Notes: generated by a model not told the origin, from the sequence alone. A DNA stretch of 64,000 nucleotides from Actinomycetota bacterium (GCA_023382335.1 JAMCPM010000015.1:62001-126000), one strand, 5' to 3'; positions 52,575 to 61,195 are shown, counted from the stretch's first letter. Translations and numbers: made by a program.

Positions 52575-54200
52575 TTATAATTCTATGGGGCTGTCAGCGG
52601 ATGGACGCGGCGCTCGCGGATGAGAATCCGTTTTGCACGGGGCGTGGCGCAGCTTGGTAGCGCGCTTGCTTTGGGAGCAAGAGGCCGGCGGTTCAAATCC
52701 GCCCGCCCCGACCAGATTTGACTTATTCAAACTATCGCCTGAAAAGATGTCCTGGAAGAGGTCGGTGTAATGCAGCTCTTTGAGCTGGCCGTCTCCTACC
52801 AGGATCTTCTTGAAGAAGGACTGGTTCATCAACCTACGGTTGTCGTTTTGGGCTTTCATATATGCCTTGTGGCAGTTTCCGGCCAGTTTGATTGCAAGCT
52901 CCAGCAGTTCCTGAACGTTATCATGCCTGCCGTCTATGGCTTTTAACTGATCCTCAGCCAGCCCGATTTCGTTGACCAGCCGTTCCTGTTCGCCTTTCAG
53001 GATATCGATAGCGATGGCCCCGGCATAATATGCTTCAACCAGCTTGTATCTCTTGTCATTCAAATCCTCGATCTTCTTGATCAGCCGTTTCCTTTGCAGA
53101 ATCGATGAAGCCTCATGATTTACAATCTCAGTTTCCATCAGCTTCTTGAGCTTCTTGATTGTCTCCGGCGGCAGCTGGATATCTCGGTATAATTTCTCGA
53201 TCTTCTTTTCTACCCAGTCCGCATCAATATACTTCTGTGAGCAGCCGTTATGCTTTTTCTGTCCCAGGCAGTAGAAGTAGGGATATTTTCCCTTGGCGAG
53301 CAGGAATGAGAGGCGAGAGCCACACTCAGCGCAGTAGAGCGTGCCTTTCAGATAATGCGGATGCTTTCTTTTTCTCTCACCGGCCTGGTCTCTGCTTCTT
53401 AGCATCTGCTGGACCCTTTGAAAGAGAGCCTGATCGACTAGGGGCTCATGGAGACCCGGATACTCGACGTTCCTGTATCTGACAATTCCCATATAGAACC
53501 GGTTTTGCAGTAGCATGGCGATTGAAGATTTAGAGAACTCAGGGTATGGCCGTTTCTTGGAGAAATTATTGCGCAGGCCTTTCTTAGCCATCAACTTTTG
53601 AATCTCGGCCAGGGAGTACTCACCGGTCCCGTAGAGCTTAAAGCATTCCTTAACCAGAGTAGCCATTTCTTCATCGATAACGACTTTGGCGATGCTTTTG
53701 CCCTCGATGGTATCTCTGACGTTTTTGTAACCGACAGGCGCTCTTGTTACCATACCGCCGGACTTGGCTTTTTGAAGCAGTCCCTTTTTCACCTCAGCTG
53801 ATAGATTGGCGGAGTAGAACTCTGCCATCAGTGCATGGATGCCCTCCATGAAGCGTCCTGAGGCGCTGTCCTCTATATTTTCAACCACTGAGACCAGTTG
53901 TGCCCCGGAGCGCGTCAGAATGGCTTTGATGGCTACGTGGTCATTCATATTTCTGGCCAGTCTATCGATTTTGTGAACGATTACCGCATCCACATCCTTC
54001 TTTTTGAGGCGTGAGAGCATTTCCTGAAGCTGGGGGCGGGCTGTTGATCTTGCCGATTCGCCTCTGTCGGCGTATTCATCAACCAGCATCCAGTCATTCT
54101 CACGAATGAGCTTCATGCAGGCTTCTCTTTGGGCGGGGATGGAGTAACCGCCTTCGGCCTGCTCTCTCGTTGAAACTCTAAGATAAATTACGCATCTCAT
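52575..54200 (-). CDS. Large serine recombinase (integrase)
   Basis: A 541-residue site-specific recombinase. [19 protein letters not shown] holds the catalytic Ser of the resolvase fold, [14 protein letters not shown] is the second active-site block, then the recombinase domain (APVGYKNV.., [21 protein letters not shown]) and the zinc ribbon ([12 protein letters not shown] .. [14 protein letters not shown]) with a coiled coil. The final ~47 residues ([25 protein letters not shown]..) are the antisense translation of tRNA-Pro. The reading frame therefore runs across the attachment site, and its end depends on integration. The gene overlaps the XRE regulator by four bases. Confidence 0.93.
   Translation of the reverse strand: MRCVIYLRVSTREQAEGGYSIPAQREACMKLIRENDWMLVDEYADRGESARSTARPQLQEMLSRLKKKDVDAVIVHKIDRLARNMNDHVAIKAILTRSGAQLVSVVENIEDSASGRFMEGIHALMAEFYSANLSAEVKKGLLQKAKSGGMVTRAPVGYKNVRDTIEGKSIAKVVIDEEMATLVKECFKLYGTGEYSLAEIQKLMAKKGLRNNFSKKRPYPEFSKSSIAMLLQNRFYMGIVRYRNVEYPGLHEPLVDQALFQRVQQMLRSRDQAGERKRKHPHYLKGTLYCAECGSRLSFLLAKGKYPYFYCLGQKKHNGCSQKYIDADWVEKKIEKLYRDIQLPPETIKKLKKLMETEIVNHEASSILQRKRLIKKIEDLNDKRYKLVEAYYAGAIAIDILKGEQERLVNEIGLAEDQLKAIDGRHDNVQELLELAIKLAGNCHKAYMKAQNDNRRLMNQSFFKKILVGDGQLKELHYTDLFQDIFSGDSLNKSNLVGAGGFEPPASCSQSKRATKLRHAPCKTDSHPRAPRPSADSPIEL
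52638..52714 (+). tRNA. tRNA-Pro (anticodon UGG)
   Basis: 77 bases with CCA. Acceptor CGGGGCG/CGCCCCG, D arm GCGCAGCTTGGTAGCGC, anticodon stem CTTGC/GCAAG around TTTGGGA (anticodon TGG), T arm GGCGG-TTCAAAT-CCGCC. It is the attachment site of the serine-recombinase element, whose int gene ends on the opposite strand across it. Confidence 0.96.
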
Positions 54201-54565
54201 GACTTCTTCTTTCCTTTGGCGCTTCGCGCCTTAATTACAGATTCATAGGCATCAATAACCGACTGTTTTTCCTCGGCGGTCATGTTCGGGACTTCCTTGA
54301 ACATGATAGTGAAGCCGGGGTCAGAGAGGCCGATGTCTTCCAGCTTGGCCTCGACTAGTAGATCATCCATTTCAGCCTTGCTCATGCCGAGAGCCCTTGC
54401 CCATTTCTTCAGCTTGTCTGGCTGGGGGACGAACTTGCCCCTTTCGGCGTCGGACACATAGCCGGCGGTGTCATAACCAAGAAACTTACTGACCTGCATA
54501 ATTGTCAGACCTCTTTCCTGACGAAGCCGACGAAGATCTTTTCCAAATTTTTCTTTTACACCCAT
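54197..54565 (-). CDS. XRE-family transcriptional regulator
   Basis: A 122-residue protein. GKDLRRLRQERGLTIMQVSKFLGYDTAGYVSDAERGKFVPQPDKLKKWARALG is a classic XRE helix-turn-helix. The C-terminal region ([29 protein letters not shown]) is charged. It lies directly upstream of the recombinase with an ATGA overlap, so it likely controls the switch between integration and excision and represses itself at the palindrome at 54575. Confidence 0.88.
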   Translation of the reverse strand: MGVKEKFGKDLRRLRQERGLTIMQVSKFLGYDTAGYVSDAERGKFVPQPDKLKKWARALGMSKAEMDDLLVEAKLEDIGLSDPGFTIMFKEVPNMTAEEKQSVIDAYESVIKARSAKGKKKS

Positions 54566-54574
54566 AAAATCTTT

Positions 54575-54592
54575 AAGTAATCTTACTTAACT
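54575..54592. promoter_or_regulatory. 18-bp palindrome, XRE operator candidate
   Basis: TTAAGTAA-TC-TTACTTAA, a perfect inverted repeat nine bases upstream of the XRE start codon. It is also placed to control transcription in the opposite direction into the structured region at 54673-55091. Confidence 0.7.
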
Positions 54593-54672
54593 GATGAAGC
54601 CATCATTTCACGGATTTGATGATCATGCAAGAGTTTTCTTCCACAGTCGCTGCTGCGGAAAAGATGCGAGTC

Positions 54673-54860
54673 GCCAGGGTATTGATTTGCCTGTTGATCT
54701 CAGATCAATACCCGAAATCAACACCCGGAATCTGAAAGCCAGGGTGTTGTAATGCCTGTTGCAATCAGTTGCAAGACCCGGTTGCAACAGGCAGATGCCG
54801 AGCCGCCAGGGTCTTACATTGCCTATTACAATCAGCTGTAAGACCTAAAAGTAAGAGGCA
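54673..54860 (+). ncRNA. Three tandem ~66-nt pseudoknot-forming repeats
   Basis: Each repeat starts GCCAGGGT (54673, 54738, 54805) and contains two interleaved stems. Repeat 1: 54677-54686 with 54704-54713 (10 pairs) and 54692-54698 with 54717-54723 (7). Repeat 2: 54742-54752 with 54769-54779 (10 of 11) and TGCCTGTTGCAA at 54753 with 54782-54793 (12 of 12). Repeat 3: 54810-54818 with 54837-54845 (9) and 54820-54829 with 54851-54860 (9 of 10). The stem sequences differ between repeats but stay complementary, and TCAG is conserved in the loop. This covariation points to selection on an RNA fold. Strand is assumed. Confidence 0.6.
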
Positions 54861-54883
54861 AAACCCTAAGAACAAAGCAAAAA

Positions 54884-55091
54884 CAAAAGGGGAATTAACT
54901 GTCTCCGAGCGGCATCGAGCCACATCGGAGCCAGCGTCGTCTGGTCTCATTTTGTAGGTCAAAATGAGCCCCGACTTCACGTCATTTCGACCTACGGTTT
55001 CCCTCGATACCTTGTCTCTCGGCGAAACGACGTGAAGTCTGGGCTACGCCCAGACGACGGCTCCCGTTGGTCGCCTTTAATTCCCCTTTTG
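54884..55091 (+). ncRNA. Large imperfect hairpin with internal loop pairing
   Basis: CAAAAGGGGAATTAA (54884-54898) is closed by TTAATTCCCCTTTTG (55077-55091), 15 of 15. Inside, 54927-54944 pairs with 55050-55064 (15 pairs, three-base bulge), CTCATTTTG/CAAAATGAG (54946-54968) forms a nine-pair hairpin, and 54975-54989 pairs with 55023-55037 (14 of 15). The hairpin loop GTAGGT (54954) is complementary to ACCTAC (54990). Together with the upstream pseudoknot repeats it forms a ~420-base structured region without a gene. It could be an RNA or a DNA site such as a replication or transfer origin. Confidence 0.55.
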
Positions 55092-55191
55092 GAAACCAAT
55101 AAACTCAAATTAATTGACTATGGCTCCAGTTGAATATAAAATTGACGACGCTATTCCACGACGGAGTCGCAACCTCCTCAGAGGAGAGTAC

Positions 55192-55380
55192 ATGAATCGC
55201 TCAAGATTGTGTGCCAGCACTGATCTAGAGTCGTTGGGTGCTCTCGTTTATTTTCCACGATTGTCTCGAATGCCGTGGCGGACAGTCCGTGAATCAATTG
55301 ATGTTTCAAGTCGAATCTACCCCTGCTCCCTTATCAAAAATCAAATTGAACGTTTGCTCTTCCAACCCAACAGATGCTAG
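55192..55380 (+). CDS. Small hypothetical protein, 62 residues
   Basis: Begins MNRSRLCASTDLESLG after GAGGAGAGTAC, a strong ribosome-binding site that can itself pair with the preceding CTCC. No motif, signal or membrane helix is evident. It precedes the glutamic-peptidase-like gene by 15 bases. Could be a real small gene or a leader; evidence is limited to the ribosome-binding site and frame. Confidence 0.35.
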   Translation: MNRSRLCASTDLESLGALVYFPRLSRMPWRTVRESIDVSSRIYPCSLIKNQIERLLFQPNRC

Positions 55381-55395
55381 CAGGAAGGATTTTCC

Positions 55396-56604
55396 ATGTT
55401 TCGAGCTGTGATACATAGGAAGAAGGGAATCATTATTTCTACCTTAGCCGTTGCGATAGTCGTTGCGATGGACATCGTGGTCGGAATGGCAGCCGCTCAA
55501 TCCACAGCTGCTGGCACTACCGGCACCAGCACGACAACAGCTGGCAGTTCAACTGATCCTTCTACGGCTGTTGCAACCGATCCTAATATACTGAGCCAAA
55601 ATGATCCTGATTGCGTTGCATATGCCACACTCGTAAGCACCGAGGATCTCTCTGACGGTGGAAAGATCTACACGTACTCGCTCGATGGCAACCTCGTTCG
55701 AGAACCGACTCCGCCAGCGGGTTGGAATCCAGTGACGGCAAGCGACGATGAAATTAAGCAGTATGGTCCGCTTTATCAGAGGCCGAGCGATCCTGCCAAA
55801 CTTCAAGAATGGTCGGCGAAAATGTCGCTTATCAAGTTTACGGGTAAGCCCTCTCAAATGTGTAAGACCAACAAGCAAGCGGGATTAACAAACGAATATA
55901 ATGACTTCCCGTGGGCTGGCGGAATGACAGTCGATGGGACCAAAGATGGACATACTTTTTATTGGGCTACCGATAAATGGTATCAAACGGCATTTGACCC
56001 ATCGTGTGGCTACGACCCGACTAATAGTGGCTACGCAACTTGGGCGGGTCTCGGTGGAGCCAATCAAAACCGATTGATACAAGCTGGCACCGAAGCTGCG
56101 TGGGATTCGATTTATGGCATCTTCCCGTGGTGGGAGGTGATTGACCCGAATCACGATAGCAATATGGTGAAGTGGGCCGAAGATGTAATTTCCGGAGGCG
56201 ATGATGTCGAAGCTGATGCGTACTATGACGCTTCAGGCAATGTAATTAACATGGCTGTCTGGGACTGGACCAAGGGCTACAATTGGTATGTTCAGATTTA
56301 TAATCAATATGCGGGTGACCCCACCTATTATTATTGGGATGGATCGACCGCAGACTTTGTCACGGAGTCGCCCCACGGTGGACCGGCACCGGGCGGCTGG
56401 TACTACCTGAGAAAGCCCCACCTGGGCAATACATATTTCTATTATGCAACGGCGAATCAGCAGCCGATAGCGAATTTCTGGTCGTGGAAGCTTTACGAAT
56501 ACAGCGATCCGTCGAAATATTGGTGGGGCACTGGGGATTATTTGCAGGGGAGTTACTTCGACGGGATACATGCCTGGACCGACCCCTGGAATAATTGTTG
56601 GTAG
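55396..56604 (+). CDS. Secreted glutamic-peptidase (G1/eqolisin)-like protein
   Basis: A 402-residue exported protein: signal peptide GIIISTLAVAIVVAMDIVVGMAAAQ, then a Thr/Ser-rich linker. The C-terminal domain fits the eqolisin beta-sandwich: NEYNDFPWAGGMTV, YATWAGLGGANQNRLIQAGTEA (with the Gln of the catalytic dyad in LIQAG), GIFPWWEVID (the catalytic Glu in the WWE segment) and VISGGDDVEADAYYD. Eqolisins are acid peptidases, best known in fungi but found in some bacteria. It is Trp- and Tyr-rich at the C-terminus. AGGAAGGA precedes the ATG. Assignment by motif order; moderate certainty. Confidence 0.6.
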   Translation: MFRAVIHRKKGIIISTLAVAIVVAMDIVVGMAAAQSTAAGTTGTSTTTAGSSTDPSTAVATDPNILSQNDPDCVAYATLVSTEDLSDGGKIYTYSLDGNLVREPTPPAGWNPVTASDDEIKQYGPLYQRPSDPAKLQEWSAKMSLIKFTGKPSQMCKTNKQAGLTNEYNDFPWAGGMTVDGTKDGHTFYWATDKWYQTAFDPSCGYDPTNSGYATWAGLGGANQNRLIQAGTEAAWDSIYGIFPWWEVIDPNHDSNMVKWAEDVISGGDDVEADAYYDASGNVINMAVWDWTKGYNWYVQIYNQYAGDPTYYYWDGSTADFVTESPHGGPAPGGWYYLRKPHLGNTYFYYATANQQPIANFWSWKLYEYSDPSKYWWGTGDYLQGSYFDGIHAWTDPWNNCW

Positions 56605-56677
56605 ATTGAGAGTACAGGGTGGCGATCGACAAAGTTGCTCGCAACACATGGCGGATTAACAAAAGGCGATGATCATT

Positions 56678-57160
56678 ATGCGTAGAATACGATTATTGCC
56701 AGTGGCAGCTTTCGTTGTTCTTGCATTTTTGATGCTTGCGAGCTGTTCTGAATCGTTGACATCTACATCATCCACGTCTTCATCATCAACGTCTTCCTCG
56801 GGTTCGTGGTGGCAACGATCGGGCGCATCTTCGTGCGGGGAAGCGGCAATGTATCGTATCGATAGTGGCACCGCATATAGGCTTGGAAACTGCTTAATGC
56901 TGCTCTCTGCGAACTCTGCTCCGAACATTAATATCCGACGAGGCGAGCAGGTCGAAATCCATGTTGAGTCCCGGTACTCGGTTCCAGTCAGTTCCGATAC
57001 CTCGGTTCTGGATCTATCTGGCCGGAGCGACGGCGATGCGACCTCGACATTTGTGGCCAAAAGTGGCGGCACTGTGATGATATCGGTTCGCGGCCCGTGC
57101 ATCGAGGATCCAAATAATAACAACGGCACGTGCCTGGTTCTTCAAGTAACGGTGTCGTGA
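56678..57160 (+). CDS. Lipoprotein of unknown function
   Basis: About 160 residues: MRRIRLLPVAAFVVLAFLMLASC is a lipoprotein signal with lipobox LASC, followed by a Ser/Thr linker and a small domain with four Cys (SSCGEAAMY, GNCLML, GPCIED, GTCLVL) and a terminal beta strand LVLQVTVS. The architecture resembles small beta-sandwich inhibitors or binding domains; it may partner the peptidase-like protein 74 bases upstream. ATG 56678 fits the AAAAGG better than ATG 56669. Confidence 0.55.
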   Translation: MRRIRLLPVAAFVVLAFLMLASCSESLTSTSSTSSSSTSSSGSWWQRSGASSCGEAAMYRIDSGTAYRLGNCLMLLSANSAPNINIRRGEQVEIHVESRYSVPVSSDTSVLDLSGRSDGDATSTFVAKSGGTVMISVRGPCIEDPNNNNGTCLVLQVTVS

Positions 57161-57273
57161 ATCTATGGATCTACGTAGATTCAGCAAATTTGAGTAGCAG
57201 CGAAATGATCTGGTCCGGGTTTTCTGGACACCTTGCTAAGAGTATTTTTTAATACTCTAGGAGGTGTTGCAAG

Positions 57274-57561
57274 ATGGAAAGAAAGAGCAGAAGGAAGTTC
57301 ACCAGGCAGTTCAAGGAGGAAGCTGTCGGCCTTGTCACGAAGCAGGGCTACCGGCAAAGCGAAGCTGCAGCGAGCCTGGGCATCGATCAGAAGATGCTCG
57401 GCCGCTGGAAGCGAGAGCTCCAGCAGGAGCGAGCGGGCGCACGCCTTGCGCCCGACGAGCGCGAAGAACTCATGCGCCTGCGGCGCGAGAACAAGCGCTT
57501 AAGACAGGAACGCGAGATCCTAAAGAAGGCGGCGGCCTTCTTCGCCAAGGAGTCAGGATGA
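57274..57561 (+). CDS. IS3-family transposase OrfA
   Basis: A 95-residue helix-turn-helix protein: [44 protein letters not shown] binds the IS ends, and the leucine zipper ([28 protein letters not shown]) mediates dimerisation. AGGAGG precedes the start. The stop overlaps the orfB start (ATGA). Confidence 0.92.
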   Translation: MERKSRRKFTRQFKEEAVGLVTKQGYRQSEAAASLGIDQKMLGRWKRELQQERAGARLAPDEREELMRLRRENKRLRQEREILKKAAAFFAKESG

Positions 57562-58430
57562 GGTACCGGTTCGTGGCGGCGGAGAAGGCGAACTACCCGC
57601 TGACTCTGCTTTGCCGGACCATGAGGGTCTCAAGAAGCGGCTACTACCTTTGGGCCGCCGACAACCGATCCGAGCGTGAGCTCTGCGACCGGAAACTGCT
57701 GCCTGCAGTCAGGGAAGTCTTCCTGCGCTCCGGCGCCACATACGGCTCCAGGCGCATGGCGAAGGCGCTGCAGGCTCGCGGCGTTGCTTGTTCACGCTCC
57801 CGCGCCCGCCGGCTGATGCTCCTTGCAGGGCTTTCGGTAAGGAAAAAGCGCAAGTGGAAGGCCACCACCCGCTCCCGGCACAACCTGCCGGTGTCGCCCA
57901 ACATCCTGGCCCGGGAGTTCGGCCAAGAAGCTCCCGACACGGCCTGGGCCGGCGACATCACCTATATCTGGACCGCCGAAGGCTGGCTCTAAGTGGCGGT
58001 GATCCTCGACCTGTTTTCGCGTCTGGTAGTGGGCTGGACGATGGCAAGCCGCATAAACAGCAAGCTGGTTGAGGACGCTTTTGAGATGGCGCTCTGGCGT
58101 CGGCGGCCACAGCCGGGCCTTGTGTTTCATTCCGACCGCGGTTCACAGTACGCCAGTTTTGACTTCCAGCAACTTCTTGCCAACTCCGGAATTACCGGGA
58201 GCATGAGCCGTAAAGGTGACCCCTATGATAACGCCGTCGTCGAGAGTTTTTTCGCCAGCCTCAAATCCGACCGCGTCAGCCTGCGCCATTATCAAACCAG
58301 AGAGGAGGCCAAAAGGGATATAGTTGACTACATCGAGATGTTCTACAACGAGGAGCGACTGCACTCATCGCTCAACTACGTCAGCCCGAAGGATTTCGAA
58401 AAGCAGTGGCTGGCGACGCAGGGGTCTTAA
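57558..58430 (+). pseudogene. IS3-family transposase OrfB interrupted by a stop codon
   Basis: The integrase-like transposase begins [22 protein letters not shown] and runs to TAEGWL, where TAA at 57990-57992 replaces what is normally a Tyr codon (GWLY-AVILDLFSR). The remainder (VAVILDLFSRLVVGW .. VSPKDFEKQW) is intact in the same frame. The catalytic triad is split: the first Asp (AGDITYI) lies before the stop, the second (SDRGSQY) and the Glu (VVESFFASLK) after it. The element is probably immobile unless complemented. Confidence 0.9.
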
Positions 58431-58676
58431 GAAAGTGTCCGTGAAACCCGGACCAGATCACGGCCTAAATTTGAATATTATGCGTATTGGCCGCAACAGA
58501 AGAAGGATGTCAAATTATGGGAAGGCTCGATTTCGTGGGAAGTTTACCCACAAGGGACAAAGAAGCCTAAGTTAGTTTCAATTCCACGATCTGCTTCTTC
58601 TCTGGCCAGTTGAAATTTCAGCCGTTCAAAACGTCTTCGCAAGCCTAGCCACATGCTGTAGAATAGAGGCGTTGTA

Positions 58677-58755
58677 GCTGTTGCTGTTCAGATAACGTCC
58701 GAACAGCTCGACCAAATCGAATATGCAGGGGGCGCATATGGCCGCCCCCTTTTTT
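58677..58755 (+). promoter_or_regulatory. Possible short leader or small RNA ending in a terminator
   Basis: TAGAAT at 58671 is a possible -10. Downstream, GCTGTTC and GAACAGC form a seven-pair hairpin, followed by the terminator at 58728. It may be an attenuator for the sensor gene at 58771 or a small RNA. The 310 bases between the IS and that gene contain nothing else I can support. Confidence 0.35.
58728..58755 (+). terminator. Intrinsic terminator before the PAS-GAF sensor gene
   Basis: GGGGGCG pairs with CGCCCCC around an eight-base loop, followed by six T. It ends only 16 bases before the ATG at 58771. Confidence 0.85.
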
Positions 58756-58770
58756 AATGCCTGAAATATA

Positions 58771-60504
58771 ATGGTCCTACAAACAAAAAAAGAATACGCC
58801 GGCAAGCGGATCGTGATGCTGTTTTTTGTGGCAGTGTTGCTCCTGGTGAGCTTCCTGCTGGATTTTACGATCAACGGGCCTGAGTTTGTCGACCTCATAT
58901 ATATCGTGCCGATCGCGGCCGCGGCGCTGCTGTTGACGCCACTCGAGACGCTGGCGACCGGGATTTTCGCGTTGATGCTGGAGTTCATCACCGAGAGCCC
59001 GTACTTCAACAAGTCGAGGGAAGATCTCTGGTCTCTGGCCGCCATCGCCTCCCTGGGTTTCGTGGCTTCGGTGGTCACCAACAAAATACAGGGAAATGTC
59101 AAACCGCTGAGGATGTCGCACGAAGCCCTGGCGGTCTCACCCCTGGCTTACGCCGAGTTCGGACTGCCGGATTGCCGCCTGATCAACCACAACAAGGCTT
59201 TCCTGGACATGTCTCCCGGGCAGACCGGCGAGGGCACCCTGCTGCACGACTACTTTCCCGACGGCATCTCCGAAAAGCTGGTCGAACTCTTTGACCGCAC
59301 GGTCACCTCGGGCAAACGCGAACAATGCAGCGAGCTGGAAGTACCGGCGGCGGGCGGCAAGAGCACCTTCTGGTGAGTGGATTTCGTCCCGGTCCCCCGT
59401 GCGGGAGGCAAGCAGAAGTCGGTAGCGATGTTCGCCTTCGACACCACCGACAGGGTGTTGCGAAGCGGCATCCGCGACGCCACCGAGAAGATCAGCGCCG
59501 AGATGATGGCGAGCCTCGACCTCGAGCACATCATGCGCGTGGTTCTTGAAAACCTCGCCACCATGTCCGGCGCCAACGCCGGCGGTATCTGCTTCCTCGA
59601 AGACGGTCACTGGGTCGGACAGCTCGGCTATGGCGAATACAGCGACGAGCTGATCCAGGAGCTCTTCATTCCCTATGAGGAATTTCCTTCAGGCGTCACC
59701 GCCTGCAACGCCCGGCAGGCTCTCGCGAGCGATGACGCCGAGAATGACGAACGCTGCAACGCCAGGCTCATAGAGCTGATGAAGGTCAAGTCTTCCCTGA
59801 TCGTGCCGCTGGTGACCGGAAAGAAGACCATCGGCTCCGTCTGGCTTACGCGCACCGACCGCATCCATCACTTCACGGAAGAGCAGGTGCGGTTCGCCAC
59901 CTCGGTCGGCTCCCATGCGGCCTCCGCCATCAGCAACGCCAAGGCCTACGATAAAGAGCGCCGGCTGAAGAACCTCGAGGAATACAGGAACGCCGAACTT
60001 GACGCCCTCTACCAGGTGTCACAGTCGATCGGGCGGACGCAGGATATCGAATCACTGCTCCAGGGGGCGCTGCAGACCGTCGTCGAGCTGGACCAGTTCC
60101 GGCTGCTGAACAAGGGCGGCATCTTTCTGGTGCAGGGGGAAAACCTCGAGCTCGTCTGCCAGTCGGGCAGCCACGATCAGGAATTCCTCGACCTGCACAA
60201 GAGCCTCAAGGTCGGTGACTGCCTCTGCGGCCGCGCCGCCTTCACGGGCGAGATGATCCACACGACTCATTCGAAAACGGACATCTACCACACGATCAGC
60301 TATGCCGGCATGGAAGACCACGGGCATGTGATCGTCCCGCTCAAGGCCCACGACCGGGTTCTCGGTGTGATGTATCTCTACCTGCCGGCGGACACGATCC
60401 TGGACGACCGCTCCCTCGGCATCCTGCTGTCGATAGGAAGCCAGCTGGGCGTGGCTATCGCCAACGCCGCCAGCTATAATGGCAGCCGTTCCCCGCAGGA
60501 ATAG
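58771..60504 (+). pseudogene. Membrane PAS-GAF-GAF sensor interrupted by in-frame UGA
   Basis: Two open segments in the same frame are separated by one TGA at 59374-59376. The first (201 residues) has about four membrane helices (IVMLFFVAVLLLVSFLLDF, LIYIVPIAAAALLL, TGIFALMLEF, LWSLAAIASLGFVASVV) and the start of a PAS domain. The second resumes with the PAS end (VDFVPVPRAGGK) and two GAF domains (LEHIMRVVLENLATMSGANAG.. and IESLLQGALQTVVELDQF..). No output domain is present at the C-terminus. The break falls where PAS proteins read W-D/S-V-DFVPV, so a nonsense mutation, readthrough or sequencing error all fit. Confidence 0.75.
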
Positions 60505-60610
60505 ATAACCGCCCCCGCAGGAATAGCGGCAGGGCGCCGCGAATTGCCTGCGCTGCCCGTATCGAATAGCATTCAGGCCCGCAGACAATTAAAATAGGGA
60601 TGGTTCGTCA

Positions 60611-60686
60611 GCGGGTGTAGCTCAGTTGGTAGAGCGCCAGCCTTCCAAGCTGGCTGTCGCGGGTTCGACTCCCGTCGCCCGCTCCA
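60611..60686 (+). tRNA. tRNA-Gly (anticodon UCC)
   Basis: 76 bases with CCA. Acceptor GCGGGTG/CGCCCGC, D arm GCTCAGTTGGTAGAGC, anticodon stem CCAGC/GCTGG around CTTCCAA (anticodon TCC), T arm CGGG-TTCGACT-CCCG. Confidence 0.96.
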
Positions 60687-60693
60687 ACTTCAT

Positions 60694-60770
60694 GGTGGAT
60701 GTAGCTCAGCCGGTAGAGCTCCGGATTGTGGATCCGGTGGTCGTGGGTTCAAGTCCCATCATCCACCCCA
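60694..60770 (+). tRNA. tRNA-His (anticodon GUG)
   Basis: 77 bases with the extra G at position -1 opposite C73, as required for tRNA-His. Acceptor GTGGATG/CATCCAC, anticodon stem CCGGA/TCCGG around TTGTGGA (anticodon GTG), CCA encoded. Eight bases after tRNA-Gly. Confidence 0.96.
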
Positions 60771-60807
60771 ATACTTTTCTGCACGACCGTGCGTCTGCAC
60801 TACAGAT

Positions 60808-60884
<77 letters not shown>

Positions 60885-60953
60885 ATATTTATCCTGCAAA
60901 ACCACATAATAATATCGGTAGAACATCTTAGCGGCAACTGTATTAATCTGAAA

Positions 60954-60971
60954 TGCTAACATATTGCTAAC
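60954..60971. repeat. TGCTAAC direct repeat near tRNA-Arg, 11-bp period
   Basis: TGCTAAC at 60954 and 60965, four bases apart. The same pair occurs just before the integrase at 61697. The pattern TGCYAAC-N4-TGCYAAC also matches the reverse strand of the GTTGGCA pairs in the tRNA-Leu zone. Likely an integrase or excisionase arm site. Confidence 0.65.
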
Positions 60972-60982
60972 ATGGGATTTTG

Positions 60983-61020
60983 AAAAAAAATATAGAGGCC
61001 CCTTTAAGAGCCTCTATATT
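60983..61020 (-). terminator. Intrinsic terminator of the small membrane-protein gene
   Basis: On the minus strand AATATAGAGGC pairs with GCCTCTATATT over 11 bases around a ten-base loop, followed by a run of T. It lies 50 bases beyond the stop codon at 61070. Confidence 0.85.
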
Positions 61021-61069
61021 GTGTGCTACAGTTGGATCTCGCTGGCGAACCTAGGTCCTTTGATAGGGC

Positions 61070-61195
61070 TTAGGTTCGTCTCTTTTTTTCATGGCCTCCG
61101 TCCTCACGGTTCTTCGCAACTAGGAACTTGTAAAGTTCAATTAGCAACGCAGATATCAACGCGAGTCCTACGGCCACGACCAGGCCATCGACCAC
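61070..61195 (-). CDS. Small single-helix membrane protein, 41 residues
   Basis: Starts at GTG 61195 with GGAGGTGAT ten bases upstream and reads VVDGLVVAVGLALISALLIELYKFLVAKNREDGGHEKKRRT: one membrane helix and a highly basic tail. Size and shape resemble small phage or element membrane proteins, such as the holin-like toxin family. A dedicated terminator follows. A longer frame upstream has no supporting signal. The interval 61196-61696 holds no other gene I can support. Confidence 0.55.
   Translation of the reverse strand: MVDGLVVAVGLALISALLIELYKFLVAKNREDGGHEKKRRT

Larger units (their letters stand above)
57206..58460 (+). mobile_element. IS3-family insertion sequence, inactivated
   Basis: 1,255 bases bounded by 26-bp inverted repeats that begin TGATCTGGTCCGGGTTT at both ends (mismatches only in the inner third). 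It carries orfA and orfB in the usual order; orfB has a nonsense codon. No target duplication is visible at the ends (AAA versus CGG), so one flank may have changed. Inserted beyond the lipoprotein gene inside the tRNA-Pro element. Confidence 0.92.

Noticed and set aside
54673-54860. Type III toxin-antitoxin (ToxIN-like) RNA antitoxin array
   Set aside because: Tandem pseudoknots fit the idea, but the repeats are ~66 bases instead of ~35-45, and no ToxN/AbiQ/CptN-like toxin gene follows.
59374-59376. Selenocysteine codon in the split sensor
   Set aside because: The residue lies in an ordinary PAS beta strand, no SECIS-like hairpin is evident just downstream, and no selenoprotein context is known for this family.
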